From NCBI GenBank assembly GCA_030743815.1, contig JASLRT010000005.1, positions 1 through 64,000 on the forward strand: a DNA stretch of 64,000 nucleotides, read 5' to 3'. A program made the position numbers and the translations under genes. Each line of letters starts with the position of its first letter. Position 1 is the stretch's first letter. Source of the DNA: Candidatus Neomarinimicrobiota bacterium. Its GTDB lineage: Bacteria > Fidelibacterota > Marinisomatia > Marinisomatales > S15-B10. Of the stretch, positions 15,742 to 25,615 are shown in pieces. The notes beneath the pieces are model-generated. The model was not told where the DNA came from. It did not search any database and was given only the letters and a program-made list of their open reading frames with translations.

Positions 15742-18741
15742 ATGTTTAGAAAAATATTTCAGGTTGTTGCATTTGCGGCGATTATGATCTCGGCGGCGTT
15801 CGCTCAGTACGGCACTATTTCCGGTACGGTGGTGGATCGTGAAACCGGTGAAACTCTCATAGGAGCCAATGTAATAGTTATCGGGACGTCTCTTGGTGCA
15901 GCCACGAATCTTGACGGTAAGTTCAATATTGTGAACATTCCGGCAGGTTCGTACGCCGTAAAGGTAACCTATGTAGGTTACCAGGAGTTGACTGTCAGCA
16001 ACATCAGGGTGGTGGACGGTCTGACAGCGTACGTGGAAGACCTGGAGTTGGCGTCAGAGGCCCTCGAGACCGAGCCTATTCTGGTGGTGGCGGAGAGACC
16101 GCTTGTGGAGAAAAGCGCTACCAATGCTATCCGGATTCTTACCTCTGATGAAATGGAGAACATGCCCGTGCGGGGAGCTCAATCTTACTTCACTCTTCAG
16201 CCGGGAGTTGTCTTACAGAATAACAGGGTGCACATTCGCGGCAGCCGCGGCGACGAAGTGGGCTATATTATTGAAGGTGCATCGACAAAAAATATCTACA
16301 GCCGTGATGGAGGAAACTTGATCAATACGATTCCCGAAGCACTGGAAGAGGTACTGGTGCAGGCCGGCGGTTATGCGGCTGAGTTCGGCGAAGCCAACGC
16401 CGGTATCGTTCAGATGAACTTCAAGACGGGATCGGAGCAGTATCATTTCTCCCTGCAGGCCGAGACAGACAACTTCGGTAACTATCCCGGAGAAACTTTT
16501 CTGGACACCTATTCCTACGGCTATTCTGATGCCGTTTTTACCGTCAGTGGACCTCTCCTGCTTAAGAATGTAAAGTTCTTTCTCTCCGGCGAAAACTACT
16601 TCACCCGTGACTATGCACCCATGTTCTGGTACGGATCACCTGAATTATGGAGTGATGGCGATTCTATGGGCGTGGTATACGATACGGGTCTCAGAGGCGG
16701 TGATAAATCGGATTCTGAAACACTCCATTGGATGCCTGGCAATGTTAACGGCAGGCTCAGAAACCGTAACACTGTCAACGGTACCATTCTGTTCGATTTC
16801 AAAAGACTCCTCGTAAGAACGGCGGTTGCGTTTTCGGATCAGAAGTCAAAGAGCAACAGTCTGCCCCTTATGAATCTCTTTTCTCTGGACAGGTTCAGTC
16901 AGTCTGACGCAACCGAATTATTGGTGAATACGAAGGTCAGCTTTTTCCTTAATCCGCGCAGCTTTATTGAGTTAAATGTCAATTTCGTGGATGATCGTAG
17001 TAACTGGTACGACCCGCATTTTAAGGAAGACCTGCTTGCTTATGGGGACAGCCTGAAGGTGGCACAGTACGCTGAAGCGAACGGCTTGGATTGGGCTAAT
17101 TACATGAATTACACCAGCATCCCGCGCGACTACGATTTTTACGGTTTCCCGTTCAACCGCCCTGGAACTCCAATGTCAGGCTATGGCAAAACCCTGATGA
17201 CAAAGAATGCGGGATCCTTGGCTTTCACGACCCAGATGAAGAATCACGAGCTGAAGGTGGGCGGTGAAGTGAATAATTGGACCATGCGCCGATTTTCATA
17301 CGGCAGCGGCGGCCTGCGCGGTTTGCTCAGTTACTTTCGTCTGAATCCTGATAAAGCCAGGGAAAAGGAGGATGATCTCGTCAATATCATCCGGCAGCAG
17401 GCTACCCCCAACATTTACGGCTTTGATGAATTCGGCGGCCTCACTGATGAAGGTAGTGACGGCCCGAAACACCCGCAGACAATGGGGATCTATCTTCAAG
17501 ATAAGATTGAGTACAATGATATGATCATTAATGCCGGCGTGCGCTACGATTATCTCTATATGGACGACTTTGTTCATAATGATCCCACAAGACCGGAATT
17601 CGACAGGGATGAATACACCGTAACGAACATTGAAAAGAGCAAGCCGCACACGTATTTGTCGCCAAGATTGGGATTCTCCTTTCCTGTCACTGACAGGACG
17701 GTGTTTCACATGCAGTATGGGAAATTCGTCCAGACTCCCGGCCTCGACGTAGCTTATCGCGGTCTCGCCTATACCGCATTCGTGTTGACAGGCGGATACT
17801 ACTTTACGAATCCGGTGGCATACGGCCTTGAGCCGGTGAAGACGACACAGTATGAAATTGGCTTTACGCAGCAGTTCACCGACTTTGCCGCCTTTGATGC
17901 AACCGCTTTCTATAAGGATATCAAGGACCAGGTGCAGTACGACATAGTTCGGGCGGAGGCCGGTTGGGAGATTTCCTCCTATCCCATCTACTCAAACCAG
18001 GATTTTGCCACGACAAAGGGAATAGAGTTTCAACTCCGCCTGCGCAGAGTGAGCCGTATCATGGGAATGATTAACTACACGCTCCAGAGCGCCCGAGGGA
18101 CCAACTCGTTTTCGCAGAGTGCCGGCGGTGCTATCGAAGGCCCCGGTGGAATTCCATCGAAGATGACCATGCCGTTAGCGTATGAGCAGACTCATAAGGG
18201 GAATATAAATCTTGATTACCGCTTCGGTCGCGGAGAGGGCGGGCCCATCTTAGAAAGGTTCGGACTCAATATCTTGATGACCTTCAACAGCGGTCACCGC
18301 TTTACGCTGGCTAAGACGCCCGGCGGATTGGGGCAGGAAGACGCCTCTTCGGGCGGTATTCTGAATGACGGCGACGCCCGTCAGAGGGCACCTGTGGAAC
18401 CGATAAACTCGTCAACGACACCGTGGTTCTTCAATATTGACTTGCGTATGGACAAAACGGTGACTGTCGCGGGGCTGGACCTCAACATCTACACCTACGT
18501 GCAGAATCTGTTAAACATGCGGAATATCGTCAATGTTTATTACGCCACGGGCAACGCCTCCGATGACGGTTTTCTCACGAGCAAAGATGGTCAGCAGGTG
18601 GTAGCCGGGTATGGTGAACGATTTGGCGATCTCTACGAGACTGTCAACCTGCAGAACCGCCAGCACAATTTCTGGCTGAACGGTTTTGACCTCTATGGAT
18701 CACCGCGGCAGATTCGTTTTGGTGTGAGACTGGAACTCTAA
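15742..18741 (+). CDS. TonB-dependent receptor, module B
   Basis: 999 residues from the ATG at 15742 (AAGGGGAAG just upstream and a signal peptide ending A-F-A-Q immediately after; an ATG at 15697 would precede the signal). Order of parts: carboxypeptidase-regulatory-like domain (G-T-I-S-G-T-V-V-D, residues ~20-110), plug (V-H-I-R-G-S-R-G-D-E-V-G-Y-I-I-E-G, then A-E-F-G-E-A-N-A-G-I-V-Q-M), and a barrel ending in L-Y-G-S-P-R-Q-I-R-F-G-V-R-L-E-L with the usual hydrophobic last strand. It lacks the dense calcium-type repeats of the module A receptor. The ligand cannot be predicted. The giant secreted protein starts 34 bp downstream. Confidence 0.88.
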   Translation: MFRKIFQVVAFAAIMISAAFAQYGTISGTVVDRETGETLIGANVIVIGTSLGAATNLDGKFNIVNIPAGSYAVKVTYVGYQELTVSNIRVVDGLTAYVEDLELASEALETEPILVVAERPLVEKSATNAIRILTSDEMENMPVRGAQSYFTLQPGVVLQNNRVHIRGSRGDEVGYIIEGASTKNIYSRDGGNLINTIPEALEEVLVQAGGYAAEFGEANAGIVQMNFKTGSEQYHFSLQAETDNFGNYPGETFLDTYSYGYSDAVFTVSGPLLLKNVKFFLSGENYFTRDYAPMFWYGSPELWSDGDSMGVVYDTGLRGGDKSDSETLHWMPGNVNGRLRNRNTVNGTILFDFKRLLVRTAVAFSDQKSKSNSLPLMNLFSLDRFSQSDATELLVNTKVSFFLNPRSFIELNVNFVDDRSNWYDPHFKEDLLAYGDSLKVAQYAEANGLDWANYMNYTSIPRDYDFYGFPFNRPGTPMSGYGKTLMTKNAGSLAFTTQMKNHELKVGGEVNNWTMRRFSYGSGGLRGLLSYFRLNPDKAREKEDDLVNIIRQQATPNIYGFDEFGGLTDEGSDGPKHPQTMGIYLQDKIEYNDMIINAGVRYDYLYMDDFVHNDPTRPEFDRDEYTVTNIEKSKPHTYLSPRLGFSFPVTDRTVFHMQYGKFVQTPGLDVAYRGLAYTAFVLTGGYYFTNPVAYGLEPVKTTQYEIGFTQQFTDFAAFDATAFYKDIKDQVQYDIVRAEAGWEISSYPIYSNQDFATTKGIEFQLRLRRVSRIMGMINYTLQSARGTNSFSQSAGGAIEGPGGIPSKMTMPLAYEQTHKGNINLDYRFGRGEGGPILERFGLNILMTFNSGHRFTLAKTPGGLGQEDASSGGILNDGDARQRAPVEPINSSTTPWFFNIDLRMDKTVTVAGLDLNIYTYVQNLLNMRNIVNVYYATGNASDDGFLTSKDGQQVVAGYGERFGDLYETVNLQNRQHNFWLNGFDLYGSPRQIRFGVRLEL

Positions 18742-18775
18742 CTTTTCTGAATAAGATATCAGGAGAATAACAAGA

Positions 18776-21700
18776 ATGAAAAAGGTAACAACCTCCTTAT
18801 TGATCCTGCTTCTTCTCATCGTGCCGGGTTTGGCCAAGGAAGAACGGGAAAGCGGCCCACCAGCTCTTTACAGAGCAAATGAAGTTGACGGTCCTGCTCA
18901 GTCAGTAATTAACATCAATAATCTGACGGTCTGGGTGCGGGGCGATGGCTTTCATGACTGGGTAGTAGACGGTTCGTGGAACGGGACATTTCCCAAAGGA
19001 ACGGCCGGCGCCATTTTCTCGGAAGGGATTGTATGGGCCGGGAAAGTTCAAGACGGCGGAACTGTGGAGTTGAGGTCTGGCGGATCGACGTACAAGTCAG
19101 GCAATATAGCCGGAAGAATCCTTACCGACGCTTCCGGAGCGGTCACCGGCCGCGAGGATGACAGCGACCCCTCAGTACGCCCCTACCGCGTGCGTCCCGA
19201 TTTTCAATCAGTTGATTTGAGCGACGATGCGGCAAACTTCTTTCTGATTCCGGTGGGGAACGTTACAGACGCCGATATAGAAGTGATATATAACCAGTAT
19301 GATATTGACTGGGTGAACTGGCCTTGGGATAGAGGTGCACCTTATGACGATCGTGATGGAAATGGTGTCTATGAGGCGGATCCCGATGGCGACGGAGTCT
19401 ACGGTGAATTGGAGGTGAGTGAAATTGGTGATACCACCTACGCCGAAGACATCCCCGGAATAGGGGGAGCCAGTCAGACTCTCTGGACGGTCTATAACGA
19501 TCTTGACGAAGGTCAGAACATCGGCATCTATGGTGCCCCTTCCACTGGTCTTGAAGTGCAGGAGACTTACTGGGCGTATGCCCTGGCAAATCCCCTTGGC
19601 AGTACCGTTTTCAAACGGGTACGCCTGATATATAAGGGTACGCCCGATACTCCGAACGATGCCGTCGTAGAGGAGATGTACATCGCTCAATGGTCCGATC
19701 CTGATCTAGGCCAGTATACGGACGATTTTGCCGGTGGCGATTCTTCTCTCAGCCTGGGATACGTCTATAACGGCAGCAACAACGATGCGGTCTGGGATTC
19801 CTGGGGGATGGCACCCCCGGCGGCCGGATATGACTTTCTTCAGGGGCCGGTAGTGGCTAGCGAAGGCGATACGGCGTTATTTAATTTCAAACCTCTTCCG
19901 GGATATAGAAATTTGCCCATGACAACGTTTACATTCTTTGCTGCCGGTTCACCAAGATCAGACCCAGACCTGAATGACTATGCCGGGACGCAACAGTGGT
20001 ACAATCTGATGCGGGGGTGTGAGCCGCGACCTGAATATCCCACGTGCGATCCTCTCTACGATAATCTTGGTGACCAGACGAATTTTGAGCTTGCCGGCGA
20101 CCCGGTGCTCGCTTCCGGTGACCGGGACGGGATACCCACAGCTTTTAACGACAGAAGATTCCCTCCTGGGGACAGGCGGCTGGTGCTTGCCACAGGGCCG
20201 TTTACATTGGCCAAGGGGGACACTCAGGAAGTCGTTGTGGCGCTCATAGGTGCCGCGGGTGAAAATTTCCTCCAGAGTGTCGCTATCCTCAAGTTCAACG
20301 ACAACTTTGCGCAAGAAGCTTACGACAACGTCTTCGATCTGCCCAGCGGTCCACCAGCTCCCAACGTTAATGTTGTTGAGCTCGATCAGCAGATCGTCCT
20401 CGAATGGGAATCTGATGAAGAAGCTCGCATCAATACGGAGAGTAGTAATTTAAAGGGGTACAAGTTCGAGGGCTATAATGTCTATCAGCTTCCCAGCGCA
20501 ACGGCCACGAAGGAGGATGGTGTTCTATTGGCGACGTACGATCTGGAGTCCTCTCCCGGCTACATCTTCCAGGACGTCTTTGATCCCAGTGCCGGCGTGG
20601 CGGTCAATAAACCGGTACAGTTTGGCATCAACAGCGGTCTTACACGCTACTATAGCGTGTCGACTGACGCCTTCACCAACAAACCACTTGTCAACGGTAA
20701 AACATACTACTTTGTTGTGACAGCTTATAATCAGAACATGAGTGAGGATGTAAGCACTCATTCCCTTGAGAGTCCCGTCAGTCAGTCGTTGCGAGCGGTG
20801 ATTCCGCACGCGCCCAATCCACAGACGATCTATCCCTATTCGCTCGGTGATACAGTTGTTGTGGCGAACAAGGTAGGGATCAATGATGCCATAGTAGTTC
20901 CTGTGATCATGGATCCTGACGCGCCGGCTGGAGAGACTTTTGAAGTGAGGTTTACTGTTGATGAAGTGGCGGGAACCAAGATATGGGATCTCTTGCGGAC
21001 AGATACGTCTCCTGAAGATACACTTGTCGGACAGTCCTCGACTTTTGACTCAGCAACTGAACACCGGTTTCTCGGTAAAGGCGGTTTTGTGCTTGAGCTG
21101 GCGGATGCGCCGGCGGGCATTCGTTCTGTGAAGGACGGTGACGTCAGTGTAGCCGGTGAACCTTATGAGGATAGCGGTTACTACATTGCTGGTTCTGTCA
21201 CGACGCTGGCGGGGCCAGCTGTGGACGAAAGTGACTATGAGATCAGGTTTACTTCCGGCGGAAGCTGGGCCCTGACGGGCGCTCCGTTGCCGGCAACCTA
21301 TTTTGTGAACGTTCCATTCGAGGTGTGGGATCTCGGCATGCCGGACGACGCGTCCGACGATGTTCAGGTAATTGCATATTTTAATGACGCTGCTGAAGAC
21401 GGCGAGTGGAACACAGCCGGCAACGACCAGATCGGCGGATATCCCGTCTTTGACAAGTTTCACATTGCCAAGGTTGAGTATCAAAGCAACCCTGATGATG
21501 TCAGCGCGCCGGATAAGGCTGCCATTTTCTTCTCTAATCAGTATAAGCCGGTGGATAATATCTTGTTTGTGGACTTGACCGGTACCAGTTCGCCTCCTGC
21601 AACAGGGACTACCATCTATTTCAATACCTTTAAAGCCATTAAGGATGGTGATATCAAGAGCTTTACCGTGGGAACGGTGGACAGAACGAATACCGGTGAT

Positions 21701-22036
21701 GGGCCGAAGAGTCGCGTGCGACAGCAGGTGACAGTCTTTCCGAATCCTTATCTTGGTATGAATACTTGGGAGGCGAGTCGATTTGAGAAATTTGTCACAT
21801 TCTCACACCTGCCAAACAAGGCTACTATCAACATCTACTCCCTGACCGGTGTTCTGGTGAGAACGATTGATAAGGATAGTGAAAGTCAGTTTGTCCGCTG
21901 GGATATGACCAACGGATTTAACCTGCCGGTTGCCAGCGGCATCTATCTGGCTCACATTGAGATGCCCGATCTGGGCGAGGAACTGATCCTCAAACTGGCT
22001 ATTGTCCAGGAACAGCAAGTGTTGAGATCATATTAG
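18776..22036 (+). CDS. Giant secreted FN3-like protein with C-terminal sorting-type domain, module B
   Basis: 1086 residues; signal peptide with a leucine-rich core (L-L-I-L-L-L-L-I-V-P-G-L-A) and a Shine-Dalgarno aggag before the ATG. The architecture matches the protein at 3618-7328: an acidic N-terminal half with a calcium-type patch (D-D-R-D-G-N-G-V-Y-E-A-D-P-D-G-D-G-V-Y-G), an FN3-like domain (I-V-L-E-W-E-S-D, then F-E-G-Y-N-V-Y-Q and T-Y-Y-F-V-V-T-A-Y), further beta domains, and a C-terminal ~95-residue sorting-type domain (V-F-P-N-P-Y-L-G, I-N-I-Y-S-L-T-G-V-L-V-R, A-S-G-I-Y-L-A-H-I). It is probably displayed on the surface next to the receptor. No enzyme signature is seen. Confidence 0.75.
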   Translation: MKKVTTSLLILLLLIVPGLAKEERESGPPALYRANEVDGPAQSVININNLTVWVRGDGFHDWVVDGSWNGTFPKGTAGAIFSEGIVWAGKVQDGGTVELRSGGSTYKSGNIAGRILTDASGAVTGREDDSDPSVRPYRVRPDFQSVDLSDDAANFFLIPVGNVTDADIEVIYNQYDIDWVNWPWDRGAPYDDRDGNGVYEADPDGDGVYGELEVSEIGDTTYAEDIPGIGGASQTLWTVYNDLDEGQNIGIYGAPSTGLEVQETYWAYALANPLGSTVFKRVRLIYKGTPDTPNDAVVEEMYIAQWSDPDLGQYTDDFAGGDSSLSLGYVYNGSNNDAVWDSWGMAPPAAGYDFLQGPVVASEGDTALFNFKPLPGYRNLPMTTFTFFAAGSPRSDPDLNDYAGTQQWYNLMRGCEPRPEYPTCDPLYDNLGDQTNFELAGDPVLASGDRDGIPTAFNDRRFPPGDRRLVLATGPFTLAKGDTQEVVVALIGAAGENFLQSVAILKFNDNFAQEAYDNVFDLPSGPPAPNVNVVELDQQIVLEWESDEEARINTESSNLKGYKFEGYNVYQLPSATATKEDGVLLATYDLESSPGYIFQDVFDPSAGVAVNKPVQFGINSGLTRYYSVSTDAFTNKPLVNGKTYYFVVTAYNQNMSEDVSTHSLESPVSQSLRAVIPHAPNPQTIYPYSLGDTVVVANKVGINDAIVVPVIMDPDAPAGETFEVRFTVDEVAGTKIWDLLRTDTSPEDTLVGQSSTFDSATEHRFLGKGGFVLELADAPAGIRSVKDGDVSVAGEPYEDSGYYIAGSVTTLAGPAVDESDYEIRFTSGGSWALTGAPLPATYFVNVPFEVWDLGMPDDASDDVQVIAYFNDAAEDGEWNTAGNDQIGGYPVFDKFHIAKVEYQSNPDDVSAPDKAAIFFSNQYKPVDNILFVDLTGTSSPPATGTTIYFNTFKAIKDGDIKSFTVGTVDRTNTGDGPKSRVRQQVTVFPNPYLGMNTWEASRFEKFVTFSHLPNKATINIYSLTGVLVRTIDKDSESQFVRWDMTNGFNLPVASGIYLAHIEMPDLGEELILKLAIVQEQQVLRSY

Positions 22037-22066
22037 GATTCTTCCAGTGCGAAGGAGGCATAAAGA

Positions 22067-23086
22067 ATGAAGAAACTGGTTGTTTTAGTGGTATTTCTGG
22101 GAGTGATTTTTTCGCTCCATTCCCCAATCTGGGCCGGGAGTGAAAAGCGCGTAGGCACCAATGCCGGCGCCCAGCTCCTCATCCCCGTGGGCGCTAGGGA
22201 TGTAGCTATGGGCGGCTCGGCCGTCGCTTATAGCTCGGGAATCGAAGCGCTCTACTGGAACCCGGCGGGACTGGTTCGCTCTGAGCATAATGCTGACCTG
22301 ATGGTCTCGCGCATGGACTATATCGCTGATATCGGCGTCAACTATCTCGCCGTCGGCGGAAACTTCGCCGGTTTCGGCGCCCTCGGCTTCAGCCTGAAAT
22401 CACTTTCGTTCGGTGATATCCCGGTTACCACAGAGGAAGCTCCCGATGGAACCGGAGGCGTGTTTTCACCCACATTCATGACTGCAGGACTGACCTACGC
22501 CCGACAGCTGACGGATCGTGTCTTTGTCGGCGCCACCCTCAATCTGATTAACGAGGAGATTGAACGTGTTAAATCGTCCGGCGTAGCCATGAATATCGGT
22601 GTTCAATATCAGGATTTTGTCAATATCCCCGGCCTCAACATGGGTGTGGTCATCAAGGATGTAGGTACACAGATGAAATACGACGGCCCGGGTCTCATGC
22701 GCATTACGACTGTTGACGGTGTATTAAGATACACCAAACTGGAAGCCGCCTCTTTCGACCTCCCTTCGACCATGGAACTGGGGATGTCCTACACACTATC
22801 ACTCCCCGCCAACAGCGTGCTGCATCTGAACGGTGTTTTCCAGAATAATAACTACGCCAGCGATGAATACCGGCTGGGCGGTGAATACGCATTCAATAAT
22901 CTCGCCTTCGTACGGGTGGGATACGTCTCGGCTGATCAATCTTCGGACGAGTATCTATACGGCATGTCCTACGGCGGAGGTCTAAAGTTGAACATTGCGG
23001 GACTCGATCTCACCGTAGACTATGCATACCGGGATGTGCAAGTTTTTGCGGCAAATCACATTTTTGCGCTCAAATTCGGGTTTTAA
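22067..23086 (+). CDS. PorV/PorQ-family outer-membrane barrel protein, module B
   Basis: 339 residues with a signal peptide (~1-24) and a Shine-Dalgarno (gaaggagg). The family signature is clear: A-Q-L-L-I-P-V-G-A-R-D-V-A-M-G-G-S-A-V-A, then I-E-A-L-Y-W-N-P-A-G-L-V, followed by alternating barrel strands and a C-terminal F-A-L-K-F-G-F. It is homologous to the protein at 2519-3616 and occupies the same third position in its module. PorV-type proteins carry type IX cargo to the surface; cargo here could be the giant protein just upstream and the sorting-domain protein just downstream. Confidence 0.87.
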   Translation: MKKLVVLVVFLGVIFSLHSPIWAGSEKRVGTNAGAQLLIPVGARDVAMGGSAVAYSSGIEALYWNPAGLVRSEHNADLMVSRMDYIADIGVNYLAVGGNFAGFGALGFSLKSLSFGDIPVTTEEAPDGTGGVFSPTFMTAGLTYARQLTDRVFVGATLNLINEEIERVKSSGVAMNIGVQYQDFVNIPGLNMGVVIKDVGTQMKYDGPGLMRITTVDGVLRYTKLEAASFDLPSTMELGMSYTLSLPANSVLHLNGVFQNNNYASDEYRLGGEYAFNNLAFVRVGYVSADQSSDEYLYGMSYGGGLKLNIAGLDLTVDYAYRDVQVFAANHIFALKFGF

Positions 23087-23180
23087 ATAAAATTGTTGCA
23101 TTGAATCTGATTTGAGGATAAACTACACCAAATTGTGCAGAGGAGATCTGCGCATAACTTCAAACAAGGAGGAACAGCAA

Positions 23181-25436
23181 ATGAACAAGGTTAAGAGCAT
23201 AGTGCTTCTTTTCCTGATGGTGGGTGTGGCTGTCGGTTCCAACGATTTTTTCATTGGTTCTGACGGTAAGCACTATACCAACCAGGAAGTGAAAGCACTG
23301 GAGGCGAAGATGCAGAGTCGCATCGATGCGAGTAAGCCGACTGCTACTCTTCGCGCCGACGACTTTTTGCTCGAGTGGCCTGACGGCGGTTCCATCGTCA
23401 ATTTTGGTTTCGGCACACCCGGGGAAACCTGGGGCGATTCCATGGCGATCTGGATGCAGCCGCTGGCTAACGCAATCGTGAAGAAGATCGGTATCTTCAA
23501 TGTAAACTTTGAAGGTACTTTCGAGTTTTTTCTTCACAAGTCCAACTATGCTGGTGAAGTTACCACATCAGCTTGTGCCAATGCGGCCGGCTGGGTTGGT
23601 CACTATCTGGATGCTGATGGAAACCAGACAGCTCCCGGTGAAGGCGGTACATGGTCTGCTGGAACCAACGAGTGTTTCAGTGAGGCTCCCATCGGTGCAG
23701 AAATCTGGCCTGGATTGGGTATTGGCGGCTATTCCCATACGCTGGATTCAACCAGTTTCATGGTATACACAGAGCTCGATTTTGAGTCGACTCTGGGTGT
23801 GTCTGAAGAAATTACGGATGAGTCTTTCTTCATTGATGCCCATGCCGTATCAACGGAAGGCTGGGGAATTGGCGCCTTGAATACGCCTGTACCACCTTAC
23901 CACGGTTTTAAGTGGTATGTTGGATCTGGCACTGGCACCAGCGGTAATGGAGGCTGGCACATTCGTACCTACGGCTGGATGGTCTACGCCATGGTGGAAT
24001 ACACAGAAGATATCCCGCCCTTCATTAACTATGTGCAGGGTCTGCCGACAACACTGTCAACAGATGCCAGAACAGTGGAAGCCCACGTTGAGGATGCAAA
24101 TCCTACAGGGGGCGCTGCCGGTGTGGAATCCGTCTCGCTAGTATACAGTGTGGATGGTGGTACAGAAGCGACTGTGGCTATGACGGCTACGGATGATACT
24201 ACCTTCACTGGAAGTCTCCCAGGAGCATCTGCTGGAGAATCAGTTGCCTATTACGTTACAGCTACAGACGTTGGCGGTAATACAGCAACAAGCTCAGCGT
24301 TCACTTACAACATCTATGCCAAGGGCGCTACTGCAACCTACCTGATGCTCTTTGACGGTCTTTCCGGTGCTGGTTATCCCAGTCAGTACTACTTCTACGA
24401 TGCCTACGGGCAGTACAAGGAGTGGTGGGGTACTGGCGCTGGCGATATCTGGGCCTACGGGGCTGCCACAGCAGAGCTTCTCGATCTGTATGATACAATC
24501 ATCGAAATCACAGCACTTGGACCCATTGCCGGTAATGCAGTGGCAGTAAAGACGTGGCTGGATGCCGGCAGCAAGAACTACGTTCTGGCTGGCGACGAAG
24601 CCATGGGTGGCTATTACGGCTGGCCTGGAGCTCCGTATACAATAGGTTCGACAGCCGACGACGCTGATGCTTTCTTCACCTATCTTGGTGTTACCACCTA
24701 TAACGGTGACATCAATTATGCCGCTTCTGGTGATCAGAATCTGCCGTGGGGCGTGCAAGCTGTTGAAGGTGATCTCATCTCAGGCGACCTGTACGCTGCT
24801 TTGACGTCGATCCCCACCACCCATGCCACTCCACGTGCGCTGATGTACGACCCTTATTATGAGATAAGCGCGACGAACTGGCTTGACGGTTTTGGTGTGG
24901 ACGCCACAGTGACTACAGCCTTTACAGCAAGCGCCAGAGACACAGACACGTGGGGTACAGACGCGATGACTGTGGGTGCTTACAAAGCGGATGCAACCTT
25001 AAGCAACAAGGTGATGTTCCTCGGATTCGATCCACTATCACTCAACAGTGCGCCGTCGTACATCTGGTTTGGTGCAAGACCGGAAGGACCGCTATTCCAG
25101 GCAATGGAATGGTTTGGTGCCTTCTCATTGACAGTTGATGAAGAAGCGCAACTGCCAACCAGTTTTGCACTGCATCAGAACTATCCCAATCCGTTCAACC
25201 CTGTGACTACCATCAACTTCGAAATGCCGAAGGATGGTCAGGTGACTCTCTCGGTCTACAATATGCTGGGCCAGAAGGTGAGTACACTGGTGAATGGTGT
25301 CCGCAACGCCGGACAGCACTCAGTTACCTGGAACGGAATGGATGATAACGGTCAGGCTCTGGCCGCCGGTCTCTATATGTACAGAATCGATGCCGGTGAC
25401 TACACAGCCACCAAGAAGATGGTTCTGTTGAAGTAA
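23181..25436 (+). CDS. Secreted multidomain protein with type IX sorting domain
   Basis: 751 residues from the ATG at 23181 (aaggagg 10 bp upstream, signal peptide directly after; an ATG at 23112 would add 23 residues before the signal). The N-terminal ~270 residues are beta-rich and without a family I recognise. Residues ~275-380 form an Ig-like domain (Y-V-Q-G-L-P-T-T-L, then V-A-Y-Y-V-T-A-T-D-V-G-G-N-T). A glycine/tyrosine-rich region follows that may have a flavodoxin-like or glutamine-amidotransferase-like core, but I see no catalytic triad. The last ~90 residues are a canonical sorting domain: Q-N-Y-P-N-P-F-N-P-V-T-T-I, V-Y-N-M-L-G-Q-K-V, G-L-Y-M-Y-R-I and K-K-M-V-L-L-K. Likely cargo of the adjacent PorV-like system; function unknown. 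Confidence 0.82.
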   Translation: MNKVKSIVLLFLMVGVAVGSNDFFIGSDGKHYTNQEVKALEAKMQSRIDASKPTATLRADDFLLEWPDGGSIVNFGFGTPGETWGDSMAIWMQPLANAIVKKIGIFNVNFEGTFEFFLHKSNYAGEVTTSACANAAGWVGHYLDADGNQTAPGEGGTWSAGTNECFSEAPIGAEIWPGLGIGGYSHTLDSTSFMVYTELDFESTLGVSEEITDESFFIDAHAVSTEGWGIGALNTPVPPYHGFKWYVGSGTGTSGNGGWHIRTYGWMVYAMVEYTEDIPPFINYVQGLPTTLSTDARTVEAHVEDANPTGGAAGVESVSLVYSVDGGTEATVAMTATDDTTFTGSLPGASAGESVAYYVTATDVGGNTATSSAFTYNIYAKGATATYLMLFDGLSGAGYPSQYYFYDAYGQYKEWWGTGAGDIWAYGAATAELLDLYDTIIEITALGPIAGNAVAVKTWLDAGSKNYVLAGDEAMGGYYGWPGAPYTIGSTADDADAFFTYLGVTTYNGDINYAASGDQNLPWGVQAVEGDLISGDLYAALTSIPTTHATPRALMYDPYYEISATNWLDGFGVDATVTTAFTASARDTDTWGTDAMTVGAYKADATLSNKVMFLGFDPLSLNSAPSYIWFGARPEGPLFQAMEWFGAFSLTVDEEAQLPTSFALHQNYPNPFNPVTTINFEMPKDGQVTLSVYNMLGQKVSTLVNGVRNAGQHSVTWNGMDDNGQALAAGLYMYRIDAGDYTATKKMVLLK

Positions 25437-25461
25437 CATCATCTTCATCTGTTAGTTTGAT

Positions 25462-25494
25462 AAAAAAAGGCGGCTTTTCAGCCGCCTTTTTTTT
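25462..25494 (+). terminator. Strong intrinsic terminator
   Basis: A-rich flank and stem ggcggc (25469-25474) pair with gccgcc (25481-25486) and an eight-T run; the loop is 6 nt. It closes the module B operon 26 bp after its last stop codon. Confidence 0.92.
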
Positions 25495-25615
25495 ATCTTC
25501 AGCGCTGATTCTTTGATGGGAATCGGGTGACGATGGGCTTTCACAGGGTCGGGAGACTCCGTGAGACGGTTCATTGTTGAGAAATATGATCAAAGTAGAG
25601 GAGTGGTGTATCAAA

